A program made the translations under genes and the position numbers. This document shows positions 53,569 to 63,067 of a stretch of DNA of 64,000 bases, in pieces (position 1 is the first letter of the stretch; every line of letters starts with the position of its first letter). Location of the stretch: positions 62,001 through 126,000 of the forward strand of contig JALNZC010000005.1 of assembly GCA_023229525.1 (NCBI GenBank). Reading direction: 5' to 3'. This DNA is from Bacteroidales bacterium (GTDB lineage: Bacteria > Bacteroidota > Bacteroidia > Bacteroidales > FEN-979). The notes beneath the pieces are model-generated. The model searched no databases and was not told the origin of the DNA. It was given only the letters and a program-made list of their open reading frames with translations.

Positions 53569-54522
53569 ATGGATATTTCAATCATTATTCCTTTGCTCAA
53601 CGAAGAAGAATCAATTCCTGAACTTGCTTCCTGGATTGAACGGGTAATGAAAGTAAATCAATTTTCCTATGAAGTGATCTTCGTGGATGACGGAAGTAAA
53701 GATGATTCCTGGAGTATCATTGAAGATCTCGGAAAAAATGACCAACATGTTAAAGGGATAAAATTCCGACGGAATTATGGAAAAGCAGCCGCATTGAATG
53801 TTGGATTTTCCAAGGCAACAGGAGATGTTGTTTTTACCATGGATGCAGATCTTCAGGATAGCCCCGACGAGGTCCCGGAAATGTACCGGATGATCAGAGA
53901 ACAAGGGTATGATCTGGTTTCCGGCTGGAAGAAAAAACGACGGGATCCGATATCCAAAACCATACCGACAAAGTTTTACAACTGGACTGCACGCCGGATC
54001 TCAGGTATAAAGCTTCATGATTTTAACTGTGGATTAAAAGCCTATAAACAATCTGTAGTTAAAAGCATCGAAGTGTATGGGGATATGCATAGGTATATAC
54101 CCTTTCTTGCCAAGTGGGCTGGATTTAAAAAAATTGGAGAAAAAATTGTCCATCACCAGAAGCGGAAATTCGGGAAAACGAAATTTGGACTGGACCGGTT
54201 CTACAAAGGGTATCTTGACCTCCTGACCATCACTTTTACATCCCGCTTTGGAAAACGACCAATGCATTTCTTCGGACTGTGGGGCACCATCATCTTTTTG
54301 GCCGGGTTTGCCATTGCCGGATACTTGGTTTATGAAAAAGTTTTCAATCTGGCATTCAAAATGACCGAAAGGCCCTTATTCTATTTCGGCTTGCTTGCGA
54401 TGGTACTCGGTACCCAGTTATTTGTAGCAGGATTTCTTGGAGAATTGATCTCGAGAAGTGCCTATGACAGAAATAATTACCTGGTTGAGCAATACCTTGG
54501 ATTGGAGGAAAATCATCAATAA
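53569..54522 (+). CDS. GT2 glycosyltransferase (polyprenyl-phosphate sugar type)
   Basis: 317 residues. GT2 domain with ISIIIPLLNEEESI, DDGSKDDSW (nucleotide-binding Asp), FRRNYGKAAALNVGF, MDADLQDSP (DxD region) and FNCGLKAYKQSV. Two C-terminal transmembrane helices follow (about 242-265 and 280-305). This is the DPM1/GtrB-like layout: it transfers a sugar from its nucleotide to a polyprenyl phosphate at the inner membrane. Probably cotranscribed with DUF4199. Confidence 0.9.
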   Translation: MDISIIIPLLNEEESIPELASWIERVMKVNQFSYEVIFVDDGSKDDSWSIIEDLGKNDQHVKGIKFRRNYGKAAALNVGFSKATGDVVFTMDADLQDSPDEVPEMYRMIREQGYDLVSGWKKKRRDPISKTIPTKFYNWTARRISGIKLHDFNCGLKAYKQSVVKSIEVYGDMHRYIPFLAKWAGFKKIGEKIVHHQKRKFGKTKFGLDRFYKGYLDLLTITFTSRFGKRPMHFFGLWGTIIFLAGFAIAGYLVYEKVFNLAFKMTERPLFYFGLLAMVLGTQLFVAGFLGELISRSAYDRNNYLVEQYLGLEENHQ

Positions 54523-54815
54523 TTCTTATTCTGGTGGTATTAACCAATTAAACCTGGAACAGATAGAATTATTTGTCGTTTTTCCTTTCTTAAAGAGATA
54601 TCCATTCCCGGAAACGCCGGATAATTTGTTAACTCTGATTACCGAGAACCATAGTGAGATCTAAGTTTCGGAGAGTGAGCTTATTGTTTTAACAGGACTG
54701 ATTAGGATTGATTTGATGTAAGCAATTCATGGAAATAACGTGAAGGAAAAATAGTAATCGAGATTGAACGGGGTAATGGTTCTCTCTTTTGTTTTACGCT
54801 TCCTCCCGGGAAATA

Positions 54816-55976
54816 ATGCCAATGACAGATCCGTTGAAAGTCGTGTTGATAGGTTCTGCACACCCATTGCGTGGTGGACTTGCAAATTTTAACGAACGAC
54901 TGATCCGCGAGTATCGCAAACGTGGAGATCATGCTTTTATCTATACATTTAGTTTACAATATCCATCGTTATTATTTCCAGGTAAGACCCAGCTTTCATC
55001 AGAGCCTGCTCCGGCCAATTTACCTGTCTACATAAAAGTGAACAGTATCAACCCATGGAATTGGGTCAGTGTAGGTCTTGAACTGAAGAGACAGAATCCC
55101 GACCTGGTCCTGGTCAAATACTGGATGCCTTTCATGGCACCGTGTTTCAGTATTATCTGCCGGATCATTAAAAAGAACCGTCACTCCCGTATCATCTCAA
55201 TCATCGATAATATCATTCCACATGAAAAGAAACCCTTCGACCGGTTTCTCTCCGGTTTCTGGGTCAGATCTGTGGATGGATTTATCGCCATGTCGCATGC
55301 TGTAATGAACGACTTAGAAACATTCGATAAATCAAAACCGAAAATCTTTTGTCCGCACCCCCTTTACGATAATTTCGGAGATCCGGTTCCTAAAGAAGTA
55401 GCCCAAAAAAGGCTCGGATTGGATCCGGGTTTTAAATATATCCTGTTTTTTGGCTTTATCCGGGATTATAAAGGGCTTGATTTGCTGTTGAATGCTTTTG
55501 CCGATGAGCGTTTATCCAATACGAATATCAGGCTTTTGATAGCTGGCGAATTTTACTGTGACCCCAAACCATACATTGAAATCATTGCCCGGCACAACCT
55601 TGAGGAAAAAGTGATCATGAGCAATGATTTCATACCCGATAGCAAGGTACTCAATTACTTCTGTGCTGCCGATCTGGTTGTACAACCTTATAAAACCGCT
55701 ACACAAAGTGGGGTAACACAGATTGCTTACCATTTTAATAAACCCATGATCATAACCAATGTGGGGGGGTTGGCAGAATTTGTCCCCGACGGCAAAGTTG
55801 GTTATGTTGTTGAACCCGATTCTACAGCCATTGCATCAGCCATAATCCGGTTTTACAGCGAAAATCGTGAAACTGCGTTTTCATATGAAGCATCAATCGA
55901 AAAACAAAAATATTCATGGAGCCGGATGGTACAGGCAATAGCCGAAGCCGCTGGATTTGAAGATTTGAAGATTTGA
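54816..55976 (+). CDS. GT4-type glycosyltransferase
   Basis: About 386 residues in two Rossmann halves. The first begins LKVVLIGSAHPLRGGLANFNERL. The second holds YILFFGFIRDYKGLDLLLNAF (phosphate-binding), LLIAGEFY and the donor-site VVQPYKTATQSGVTQIAYHFNKPMI (positions about 292-316). It resembles the mannosyl-/glycosyltransferase group 1. ATGs at 54816 and 54822 are both possible. The frame also opens at an upstream TTG. It precedes the GDP-heptose genes, so it may use that sugar. Confidence 0.88.
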   Translation: MPMTDPLKVVLIGSAHPLRGGLANFNERLIREYRKRGDHAFIYTFSLQYPSLLFPGKTQLSSEPAPANLPVYIKVNSINPWNWVSVGLELKRQNPDLVLVKYWMPFMAPCFSIICRIIKKNRHSRIISIIDNIIPHEKKPFDRFLSGFWVRSVDGFIAMSHAVMNDLETFDKSKPKIFCPHPLYDNFGDPVPKEVAQKRLGLDPGFKYILFFGFIRDYKGLDLLLNAFADERLSNTNIRLLIAGEFYCDPKPYIEIIARHNLEEKVIMSNDFIPDSKVLNYFCAADLVVQPYKTATQSGVTQIAYHFNKPMIITNVGGLAEFVPDGKVGYVVEPDSTAIASAIIRFYSENRETAFSYEASIEKQKYSWSRMVQAIAEAAGFEDLKI

Positions 55977-56125
55977 AGATTTGAAAATTTGGAGAATTGG
56001 AGATTTGAAAATTTGAAAATGTGAAGATTTGAAAATGTGAAGATTTGAAAATTTGGAGATTTGAAAATTATAAGAAATGAAAAATTATCTTGTATCCTGT
56101 ATCCTGTATCCTGTATCCTGCATCC
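55960..56125. repeat. Low-complexity intergenic repeat, left of hddA
   Basis: Multiple ATTTGAAG/ATTTGAAAAT/TTTGGAG units, then ATTATAAGAAATGAAAAATT..CTTGTATCCTG (33 bp, 56067-56099, found again at 57389-57421) and four ATCCTGT units. The array begins inside the last codons of the GT4 gene. Confidence 0.8.
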
Positions 56126-56223
56126 TTGACTGTTTATATTTGAGTTTAAAGTTGTAGTTTTGGATTTTTAACTTTGACATATGAACTTTTAACTTTTGAC
56201 TTTTGAGTTTTAACTTTATTTAA

Positions 56224-57246
56224 ATGTTGATTCGAAGCAAAGCTCCACTTCGTCTTGGCCTGGCTGGCGGAGGAACCGATGTGGCGCCATTTTCCGAAAT
56301 GTATGGAGGGGCCATCCTCAATGCCACAATAAGCATGTATGCCTATGCCACCATTCAACCAAGGACAGATGGAAAAATCTTATTGCATTCCTCGGATAAG
56401 AATGAAAAATACGTGCTGAATTCTTCCCAGGAACTGGCCATTGACGGAAATCTGAACCTGCATAAAGGGATCTATAACCGGATCGTTCGCGATTTTATGC
56501 TAAAGCCCCTGTCATTCGAATTGTCTACCTATGTCGATGCCCCTCCCGGTTCGGGATTAGGTACTTCATCTACCCTTGTGGTTGCTATTCTCGGTGCATT
56601 TGCAGAATGGCTGAATCTCCCATTGGGTGAATATGACCTGGCACATCTCGCCTTTGAAATCGAACGAATTGATCTGAAAATGGCAGGCGGTAAGCAGGAT
56701 CAATATGCTGCCACTTTTGGTGGGGTGAATTTCATGGAGTTTTCCAAAGAAGATAAAGTCATTGTAAATCCGTTGCGTATCAGAGATAAATATCTTGATG
56801 AACTGGCACACAACCTGATTCTTTATCACACCGAAACCAGCCGATTGTCTTCAACAATTATTGAACAACAAACCCGGAATGTGATCGCCGGTAATCAGAA
56901 ATCGCTGGAAGCCATGCACAAACTCAGGGAACAAGCCTTAATGATGAAAGAAGCTATCCTGAAAGGAGAAGTAGATAAAATTGGCGAAATTCTGGATTTT
57001 GGATGGAGATTCAAAAAAGAAATGGCAGATGGAATCAGCAATCCCTTTATCGACGAGATTTATGATACAGCGATTAAAAATGGGGCGACAGGAGGAAAAA
57101 TTTCAGGTGCAGGTGGCGGTGGATTTATTTTTTTCTATTGCCCGGGAAATACCAGAACGACAGTGGTCGATTCACTAAAGAAATTCGGCGGCCAGACCAA
57201 ACGCTATGAATTTACGTCCAAAGGCCTGACTACATGGACCATTTGA
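56224..57246 (+). CDS. hddA: GHMP kinase: D-glycero-D-manno-heptose 7-phosphate kinase type
   Basis: Adds phosphate to the anomeric position of heptose 7-phosphate, step 2 of the GDP-heptose route. 340 residues: RSKAPLRLGLAGGGTDV at the N-terminus (typical of HddA and fucokinase-like enzymes), the ATP loop PPGSGLGTSSTL, KMAGGKQDQYAATFGG, and the C-terminal GATGGKISGAGGGGF. Identity as heptose rather than fucose kinase rests on the adjacent gmhA, hddC and gmhB. Bracketed on both sides by the same intergenic repeat. Confidence 0.85.
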   Translation: MLIRSKAPLRLGLAGGGTDVAPFSEMYGGAILNATISMYAYATIQPRTDGKILLHSSDKNEKYVLNSSQELAIDGNLNLHKGIYNRIVRDFMLKPLSFELSTYVDAPPGSGLGTSSTLVVAILGAFAEWLNLPLGEYDLAHLAFEIERIDLKMAGGKQDQYAATFGGVNFMEFSKEDKVIVNPLRIRDKYLDELAHNLILYHTETSRLSSTIIEQQTRNVIAGNQKSLEAMHKLREQALMMKEAILKGEVDKIGEILDFGWRFKKEMADGISNPFIDEIYDTAIKNGATGGKISGAGGGGFIFFYCPGNTRTTVVDSLKKFGGQTKRYEFTSKGLTTWTI

Positions 57247-57440
57247 TTTGCGATTTGAGAATTTGAAAATGTGGAGATTTGAAGATTTGAAGATTTGAAA
57301 ATGTGGAGATTTGAAGATTTGAAGATTTGAAAATGTGGAGATTTGAAGATTTGAAAATTTGGAGATTTGAAAATGTGAAGATTTGAAGATTATAAGAAAT
57401 GAAAAATTATCTTGTATCCTGCATCTTGTATCTTGTATCT
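57247..57440. repeat. Low-complexity intergenic repeat, right of hddA
   Basis: Units GATTTGAAGATTTGAAAATG and TGGAG repeated over ~140 bp, then the same 33-bp segment as at 56067 (57389-57421) and ATCCTGCATCTTGTATC. It directly repeats the array at 55960-56125. Confidence 0.8.
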
Positions 57441-57459
57441 ATAATTTGCCTATTCTACT

Positions 57460-58038
57460 ATGCGCATCATTGAATCCATAAACCAATCCATCGAAACCAA
57501 GCAAAAAATCCTTGATGATTCACGGCTTCTCCAGGAAATCAGGAATGTTGTCCAGGTTTGTATCGAAGCTTTCTGCAATGGAAATAAAGTAATCTTATGC
57601 GGAAACGGGGGCAGTGCTGCAGATGCACAACATCTCGCGGCTGAATTTTCCGGAAGGTTTTATTATGACCGGCCTCCATTACCGGCAGAAGCATTGCATG
57701 TAAATACCTCTTACCTTACTGCTGTCGCTAATGATTATTCGTTTGATGAAGTCTATGCCCGTCTTTTAAAAGGAACCGGAAGGGAAGGGGATGTTCTGAT
57801 CGGACTTTCCACATCGGGAAATTCGAAAAACATTCTGAATGCCTTACATGTAGCTAACGAAACGGGGATCATCACGGTGGGACTGACCGGTGAAACCGGT
57901 GGAAAAATGAGGGATCTCTGCGATTTCCTGATCAATGTACCTTCATCCGATACCCCCAGGATTCAGGAAGCACATATTATGATCGGTCACATCATCTGTG
58001 AATTGGTTGAATCATCTTTATTTCCAAAAGAAGATTAA
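57460..58038 (+). CDS. gmhA: Phosphoheptose isomerase (sedoheptulose 7-phosphate isomerase)
   Basis: Converts sedoheptulose 7-phosphate to D-glycero-D-manno-heptose 7-phosphate. 192 residues, a SIS-domain protein with CGNGGSAADAQHLAAEFSGRF, FDEVYARLL and STSGNSKNILNAL, and the conserved DTPRIQEAHIMIGH close to the C-terminus. First reaction of the nucleotide-heptose route; the gene is followed by hddC after two bases. Confidence 0.94.
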   Translation: MRIIESINQSIETKQKILDDSRLLQEIRNVVQVCIEAFCNGNKVILCGNGGSAADAQHLAAEFSGRFYYDRPPLPAEALHVNTSYLTAVANDYSFDEVYARLLKGTGREGDVLIGLSTSGNSKNILNALHVANETGIITVGLTGETGGKMRDLCDFLINVPSSDTPRIQEAHIMIGHIICELVESSLFPKED

Positions 58039-58040
58039 CT

Positions 58041-58742
58041 GTGGAAGCGATCATCCTGGCCGGAGGTTTCGGTACACGCCTTCAACCGGTGGTAAGCGAT
58101 ATTCCAAAGTCGATGGCTGTGATTAATGGACGGCCTTTCCTGGAATATCTGCTCGATTACCTGATCCTCCAGGGGATCAATAAAGTGGTGCTTTCTGTCG
58201 GATATAAAAGTGAGATCATCCATGATCATTTTAAAGATAATTATAAATCGGTCGAAATCAGCTATGCCGTGGAACAAGAACCTCTGGGAACCGGCGGTGG
58301 TATTCGTCTGGCGTTCTGGAAGGTGGAAGGCCAGCGCGCCATTATCCTTAACGGCGACAGTCTGTTCCGGCTGGATTACAATTCCATGATCGCCCATCAT
58401 TTAAAGCGGAAAGCCGATGCAACGCTGGCATTGCGTAAGATGGACAACACCGGACGGTACGGCAGGGTGGACCTGAACCGGAATAAGCGGATCATCCTGT
58501 TTACTGAAAAAAATGAAAAAGCGGGCCCGGGTTTTATCAACGGAGGCGTTTATATCATTGATAAATCATTCCTGATGGAGCCCTGGTTCAGAGGAAAGTT
58601 TTCCATAGAGAAAGATTGTTTTGAGCGCTATTATTCAGAATCGAAAATGTATGGATTCCCGGCTGACGGATATTTCCTGGATATCGGGATCCCGGAGGAT
58701 TATTTAAAAGCACAGCATGACTTTGTACAATTTGAAGATTGA
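58041..58742 (+). CDS. hddC: D-glycero-alpha-D-manno-heptose 1-phosphate guanylyltransferase type
   Basis: 233 residues, a nucleotidyltransferase with EAIILAGGFGTRLQPVVSD (nucleotide-binding N-terminus), PKSMAVINGRPFLEYLL, GTGGGIRLA and LNGDSLFRLD. It probably makes GDP-heptose from heptose 1-phosphate and GTP. The start codon is GTG, two bases after gmhA, and the end overlaps gmhB by 26 bases, so the three are tightly coupled. GDP- rather than ADP-activation is inferred from HddA-type partners and the absence of HldE. Confidence 0.88.
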   Translation: MEAIILAGGFGTRLQPVVSDIPKSMAVINGRPFLEYLLDYLILQGINKVVLSVGYKSEIIHDHFKDNYKSVEISYAVEQEPLGTGGGIRLAFWKVEGQRAIILNGDSLFRLDYNSMIAHHLKRKADATLALRKMDNTGRYGRVDLNRNKRIILFTEKNEKAGPGFINGGVYIIDKSFLMEPWFRGKFSIEKDCFERYYSESKMYGFPADGYFLDIGIPEDYLKAQHDFVQFED

Positions 58743-59271
58743 TCGCAACTGGACATTGTTTCTTGACCGGGATGGTACGATTAACCGCCGGATTGTGGAT
58801 ACTTATGCCAAGGAGTGGACACAATTTGAATTTATACCGGGCGTTAAGGATGCCATGCATGCCTTTTCGGAGATCTTCGGAAAAATCATTGTTGTAACGA
58901 ACCAACAGGGTATCGGCAAAGGTTTAATGACCGAAGATGATGTGAATGGGATCCACCAGAAGATGACGCTTGAAATTGAACAAGCTGGTGGACATATTGA
59001 TGCGATTTTCTTTTCCCCTTATCTGAAATCAGATCACAACTTTCACCGGAAACCGGCTGTGGGCATGGCTTTACAAGCCCGGAAAAAATTTCCTGAGATC
59101 AGGTTGAACCGGTCAATTATGGCCGGCGATTCCATCTCCGACATGATCTTCGGAAAACGGTCAGGGATGAAAACGGTTTTACTTTCCCATGATCCTGCTT
59201 TGGCTAAACAACATCCGAAGCTGGTCGATTTCTTCTTCCCGGATCTGATTTCATTTGCCCATGCATTATGA
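58717..59271 (+). CDS. gmhB: D,D-heptose 1,7-bisphosphate phosphatase (HAD)
   Basis: 184 residues, HAD-IIIA phosphatase: catalytic FLDRDGTIN (Asp16/Asp18 region), VVTNQQGIGKG, then RKPAVGMALQARKKF and AGDSISDMIFGKRSGMKTVLL. Removes the 7-phosphate from heptose 1,7-bisphosphate. The zinc-loop cysteines of some GmhB proteins are missing (SPYLKSDHNFHRKP). The overlap with hddC indicates translational coupling. Confidence 0.9.
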   Translation: MTLYNLKIDRNWTLFLDRDGTINRRIVDTYAKEWTQFEFIPGVKDAMHAFSEIFGKIIVVTNQQGIGKGLMTEDDVNGIHQKMTLEIEQAGGHIDAIFFSPYLKSDHNFHRKPAVGMALQARKKFPEIRLNRSIMAGDSISDMIFGKRSGMKTVLLSHDPALAKQHPKLVDFFFPDLISFAHAL

Positions 59272-59346
59272 ATAAAAGTTAAACTATTCCGTTGATATTG
59301 AAAATCATCCGGTTTATTGTATGTTCCACCCTTTAACTGACAACGT

Positions 59347-60804
59347 TTGAAGCCACTGCTCATTCTCATCTGTTTTCTGGTTTATACCGTAATTCTTTTC
59401 GTCATTACCTGGATTACCGCACGGCGGGCGACAAACCGTGCTTTCTTTATTGGTAATAAATCTTCCCCCTGGTTTGTTGTGGCATATGGTATGATCGGCG
59501 CTTCCATGTCAGGAGTGACCTTCATGTCTGTGCCAGGATGGGTCGGAACTGCCCACTTTTCTTATATGATGGTTGTAATCGGTTATGTTTTTGGATATGC
59601 TGTCATTGCTACAATATTGCTTCCGCTCTATTACAGGCTCAACCTGACCTCCATTTATTCATACCTCGAGACCCGTTTTGGTTTCTGGTCTTACAAAACA
59701 GGAGCTTTTTATTTTCTTCTTTCCCGCACTTTCGGCGCCTCTTTCCGTATGTTTCTTGTCGTTAACGTACTTCAGATCTTTGTATTCGACGCCTATCATA
59801 TTCCCTTTACTTTTACGGTGTTTATTTTCATTGTTCTCATCCTGTTATATACCTTCAAAGGCGGAATAAAAACAATAATCTGGACCGATCTGATCCAGAC
59901 CACATTTATGCTTCTTGCGCTGCTTGTTACAATTTATCTCATCATAGATCAGATGGGCCTTAACATAAGCGGTATGGTTCAGAAAGTTTTCTCAAGTTCC
60001 TACTCAACCATAATATATACCGGTTGGAACGAAAAACGGTTTTTCATCAAAGAATTACTCAGCGGTGTGTTTATTGCCATTGTGATGACCGGACTTGACC
60101 AGGAAATGATGCAAAAAAACCTGAGCTGCAGGTCATTGAAAGATGCCCAGAAAAATATGTTTACCTATACCGGGATTATGGTGGTGGTTAACTTCTTCAT
60201 TTTGTTTCTTGGCGCTTCACTTTACCTTTTTGCTTCTTTCAAAGGCATCCCGGTTCCCGAAAAGACGGATGATTTTTTCCCGATTATTGCTATAAACCAT
60301 TTGGGCCCTATTGCAGGCCTTGTTTTTCTTATTGGATTGATTTCGGCAGCCTACCCCAGCGCCGATGGCGCCCTGACTTCATTGACCACCTCTTTCAGCA
60401 TTGATTTTCTGGGTATAAATAAGAGAAAAAACCTGGAAGAAGATCAAAAAAAAAGGATCAGGTACTTTGTCCATGTGGGTTTTGCTGTTATCTTGCTAAT
60501 TGTAATCGTACTGTTCCGTATTATTAACGACCGGGCAGTGATCGACAAACTTTTCACGGTTGCCGGTTATACCTATGGTCCTTTGCTCGGTCTCTATGCT
60601 TTTGGTCTTTTTACCCGTTATTCAGTCCGGGATCGCTGGGTTCCCGTTATCGCCCTGTTTTCTCCGTTGATTTGTTATTTTTTAAGTGACTACTCCGTAC
60701 AACTTTTCAATGGATACAAGTTCGGGTTCGAGCTTCTGATCTTAAATGGAATTATTACTTTTGCCGGATTGTTCCTCTTGAGGAGCAAGAAATCACGGGT
60801 TTGA
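59347..60804 (+). CDS. Sodium:solute symporter (SSS family)
   Basis: 485 residues with about 13 transmembrane segments in the LeuT-like fold. Near TM1: FFIGNKSSPWFVVAYGMIGASMSGVTFMSVPG, a sodium-site-type region at 36-67. Also LTSIYSYLETRFG and the later SAAYPSADGALTSLTTSFS with small/hydroxyl residues typical of the second Na+ site. Substrate not predictable; Bacteroidota homologues are often called sodium:solute or proline-like symporters. Start is the TTG at 59347. Confidence 0.88.
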   Translation: MKPLLILICFLVYTVILFVITWITARRATNRAFFIGNKSSPWFVVAYGMIGASMSGVTFMSVPGWVGTAHFSYMMVVIGYVFGYAVIATILLPLYYRLNLTSIYSYLETRFGFWSYKTGAFYFLLSRTFGASFRMFLVVNVLQIFVFDAYHIPFTFTVFIFIVLILLYTFKGGIKTIIWTDLIQTTFMLLALLVTIYLIIDQMGLNISGMVQKVFSSSYSTIIYTGWNEKRFFIKELLSGVFIAIVMTGLDQEMMQKNLSCRSLKDAQKNMFTYTGIMVVVNFFILFLGASLYLFASFKGIPVPEKTDDFFPIIAINHLGPIAGLVFLIGLISAAYPSADGALTSLTTSFSIDFLGINKRKNLEEDQKKRIRYFVHVGFAVILLIVIVLFRIINDRAVIDKLFTVAGYTYGPLLGLYAFGLFTRYSVRDRWVPVIALFSPLICYFLSDYSVQLFNGYKFGFELLILNGIITFAGLFLLRSKKSRV

Positions 60805-60866
60805 TTGAGGATGTCGTGATTAATGGTATATTTAACCTGATTTAATGCTCGGTAATTTTTAAAACT

Positions 60867-63056
60867 ATGGATAATATAAGGTTCAAAGCCCTTGCGTTTG
60901 CCATTTCAAGACCCGGCAGGTCAGTGAAATTTCCGGATCAGAAAGCGTCCGAATATTTCGGTGAACTCACATTCAACCGGGCTGCCATGCGGGAATATCT
61001 CACCGAAGAGGCATATAACCAGGTAATGAACTCCATTGAAAAGGGAAAAAAAATTGATCGTAAAATTGCCGATCAGGTTGCCGCAGGTATCAAAGCCTGG
61101 GCGATCAGCAAAGGAGCCACCCATTATACCCATTGGTTTCTCCCTCTCACAGGCGCAACTGCTGAAAAACATGACGCATTTGTCGATCCGGTAGAGGGCG
61201 GACAAGGAATTGAAAAATTCCGGGGCAGTGAACTGACCCAGCAGGAACCGGATGCATCCAGTTTTCCAAGCGGCGGGATCCGGAGCACTTTCGAAGCCCG
61301 TGGTTATACTGCCTGGGACCCAACCTCCCCGGCATTCATCATGGATCGTACCCTTTGCATCCCGACGGTTTTTGTTTCCTATACCGGTGAGGCGCTCGAT
61401 TATAAAACTCCCTTGTTGAAAGCAATCTGGTCAATCGACAAAGCTGCTGTTGACGTTTGCCGGTATTTTGATAACAATATCACCAAAGTATTTCCGACGC
61501 TTGGGTGGGAACAGGAGTATTTTCTGGTCGATAATGCATTGTATCTTGCCCGCCCCGATCTTGTTCTTACAGGAAGAACATTGTTCGGACACTCCTCTGC
61601 CAAAGATCAGCAACTTGAAGACCATTATTTTGGGACCATTCCGCAAAGGGTACTGGCATTTATGCAAGAGTTTGAACTGGAAGCCCACCGGTTGGGTATT
61701 CCGGTTAAGACGCGACATAATGAGGTAGCTCCCAATCAGTTCGAATGTGCACCGGTTTATGAGGAGGTTAATCTTTCCATCGATCACAATCAATTGATGA
61801 TGCATCTTTTGGATAAAGTAGCCAAACGCCACGATTTTACTGTACTGCTTCATGAAAAACCTTTTAGCGGGATTAACGGTTCCGGTAAACACAATAACTG
61901 GTCACTGGCTACCAATACGCGTGAAAACCTGCTTTCCCCGGGAAAAACATTTAAAGCCAATCTACGGTTTCTCACTTTCCTGGTCAATATTATCAAAGCA
62001 GTGAACGATCATGCTGAATTGATCCGCGCCATTATTGCCTCCCCCGGAAACGACCACCGCCTGGGAGGCAATGAAGCCCCTCCCGCAATCATTTCCGTGT
62101 TTATTGGCTCCCAGCTTACACTGATGCTCGACGTCATCAGTAAAGCAGATAAACACATTTCCATCAATGCCAATATCGATAACGGTTTATTGAAAAACCT
62201 GCCCAAAATCCCGGAAATCCTACTTGACAACACCGACCGCAATCGCACCTCTCCTTTTGCTTTTACGGGGAACAAATTCGAATTCCGGGCAGTGGGATCC
62301 GCGCAAACCTGTGCACCACCTATGATTGTGCTGAATCTGATCGTTGCAGACCAATTACGACAGTTTAAAAAAGAGGTAGATGCTTTGATCCTTAAAAAAG
62401 TTACTAAAGAAGATGCCCTATTCCAGGTTATTAAACGGTATATCAGGGAATCAAGGAAAATTCTGTTCGAAGGCAACAATTATTCCCAGGAATGGGAGGA
62501 AGAGGCATTAAAACGGGGATTATCAAACATCAAGGCAACTCCGGAAGCATTAAAAGCTTTTATTACCAAAAAAAGTGTCGATTTATTCGAAAGAAATAAT
62601 GTACTGACAAAACGGGAATTAATTGCCAGACATGAGATCAGGCTGGAAAATTATACCAAGAAAATTCAGATTGAATCCCGTGTATTGGGCGACCTTGCAG
62701 GAAACCACATCATACCTGTCGCCATCCGTTATCAAAATACCCTGATCGAAAATGTCAAGGGTTTGAAACAGGTCCTTGATCTGAAGACGTATGGGAAGCT
62801 TTCTCAGAACCAAATGGATTCAATCACTGAAATTTCGGAGCATATCGATAAAATTAAAACATTCCTGAATGAAATGATTGAAGCGCGTAAGGGAGCAAAC
62901 CGTATTCAGGAAGCAGAAGAAAAAGCTTTCGCTTACAGTGATACAGTTTTACCTTATTTTGAAAAAATCCGTTACCATGCCGACAAACTAGAATTGCTGA
63001 TCGATGATGAACTGTGGCCTCTACCAAAGTACCGGGAACTTTTATTTACACGATAA
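60867..63056 (+). CDS. glnN: Glutamine synthetase type III
   Basis: 729 residues, the length of GSIII (GlnN), the type common in Bacteroidota. Catalytic-core blocks are GWEQEYFLVD, RHNEVAPNQFECAPVYEEVNLSIDHNQ, LLHEKPFSGINGSGKHNNWSLAT and GNEAPPAIISVFIG, with the closing NRTSPFAFTGNKFEFRAVGS. It makes glutamine from glutamate, ammonia and ATP and is the main ammonia-assimilation enzyme visible here. Eleven bases separate it from the next gene. Confidence 0.95.
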   Translation: MDNIRFKALAFAISRPGRSVKFPDQKASEYFGELTFNRAAMREYLTEEAYNQVMNSIEKGKKIDRKIADQVAAGIKAWAISKGATHYTHWFLPLTGATAEKHDAFVDPVEGGQGIEKFRGSELTQQEPDASSFPSGGIRSTFEARGYTAWDPTSPAFIMDRTLCIPTVFVSYTGEALDYKTPLLKAIWSIDKAAVDVCRYFDNNITKVFPTLGWEQEYFLVDNALYLARPDLVLTGRTLFGHSSAKDQQLEDHYFGTIPQRVLAFMQEFELEAHRLGIPVKTRHNEVAPNQFECAPVYEEVNLSIDHNQLMMHLLDKVAKRHDFTVLLHEKPFSGINGSGKHNNWSLATNTRENLLSPGKTFKANLRFLTFLVNIIKAVNDHAELIRAIIASPGNDHRLGGNEAPPAIISVFIGSQLTLMLDVISKADKHISINANIDNGLLKNLPKIPEILLDNTDRNRTSPFAFTGNKFEFRAVGSAQTCAPPMIVLNLIVADQLRQFKKEVDALILKKVTKEDALFQVIKRYIRESRKILFEGNNYSQEWEEEALKRGLSNIKATPEALKAFITKKSVDLFERNNVLTKRELIARHEIRLENYTKKIQIESRVLGDLAGNHIIPVAIRYQNTLIENVKGLKQVLDLKTYGKLSQNQMDSITEISEHIDKIKTFLNEMIEARKGANRIQEAEEKAFAYSDTVLPYFEKIRYHADKLELLIDDELWPLPKYRELLFTR

Positions 63057-63067
63057 TCCATGATCTC

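Noticed and set aside
54523..54815. 68- and 76-codon ORFs between the GT2 and GT4 genes
   Set aside because: No family-like sequence, no promoter or start signal, and they read through what appears to be plain spacer.
55960..57440. CRISPR or phage att sites around hddA
   Set aside because: The repeats are low-complexity ATTTGAAG units without unique spacers, and no integrase is near.
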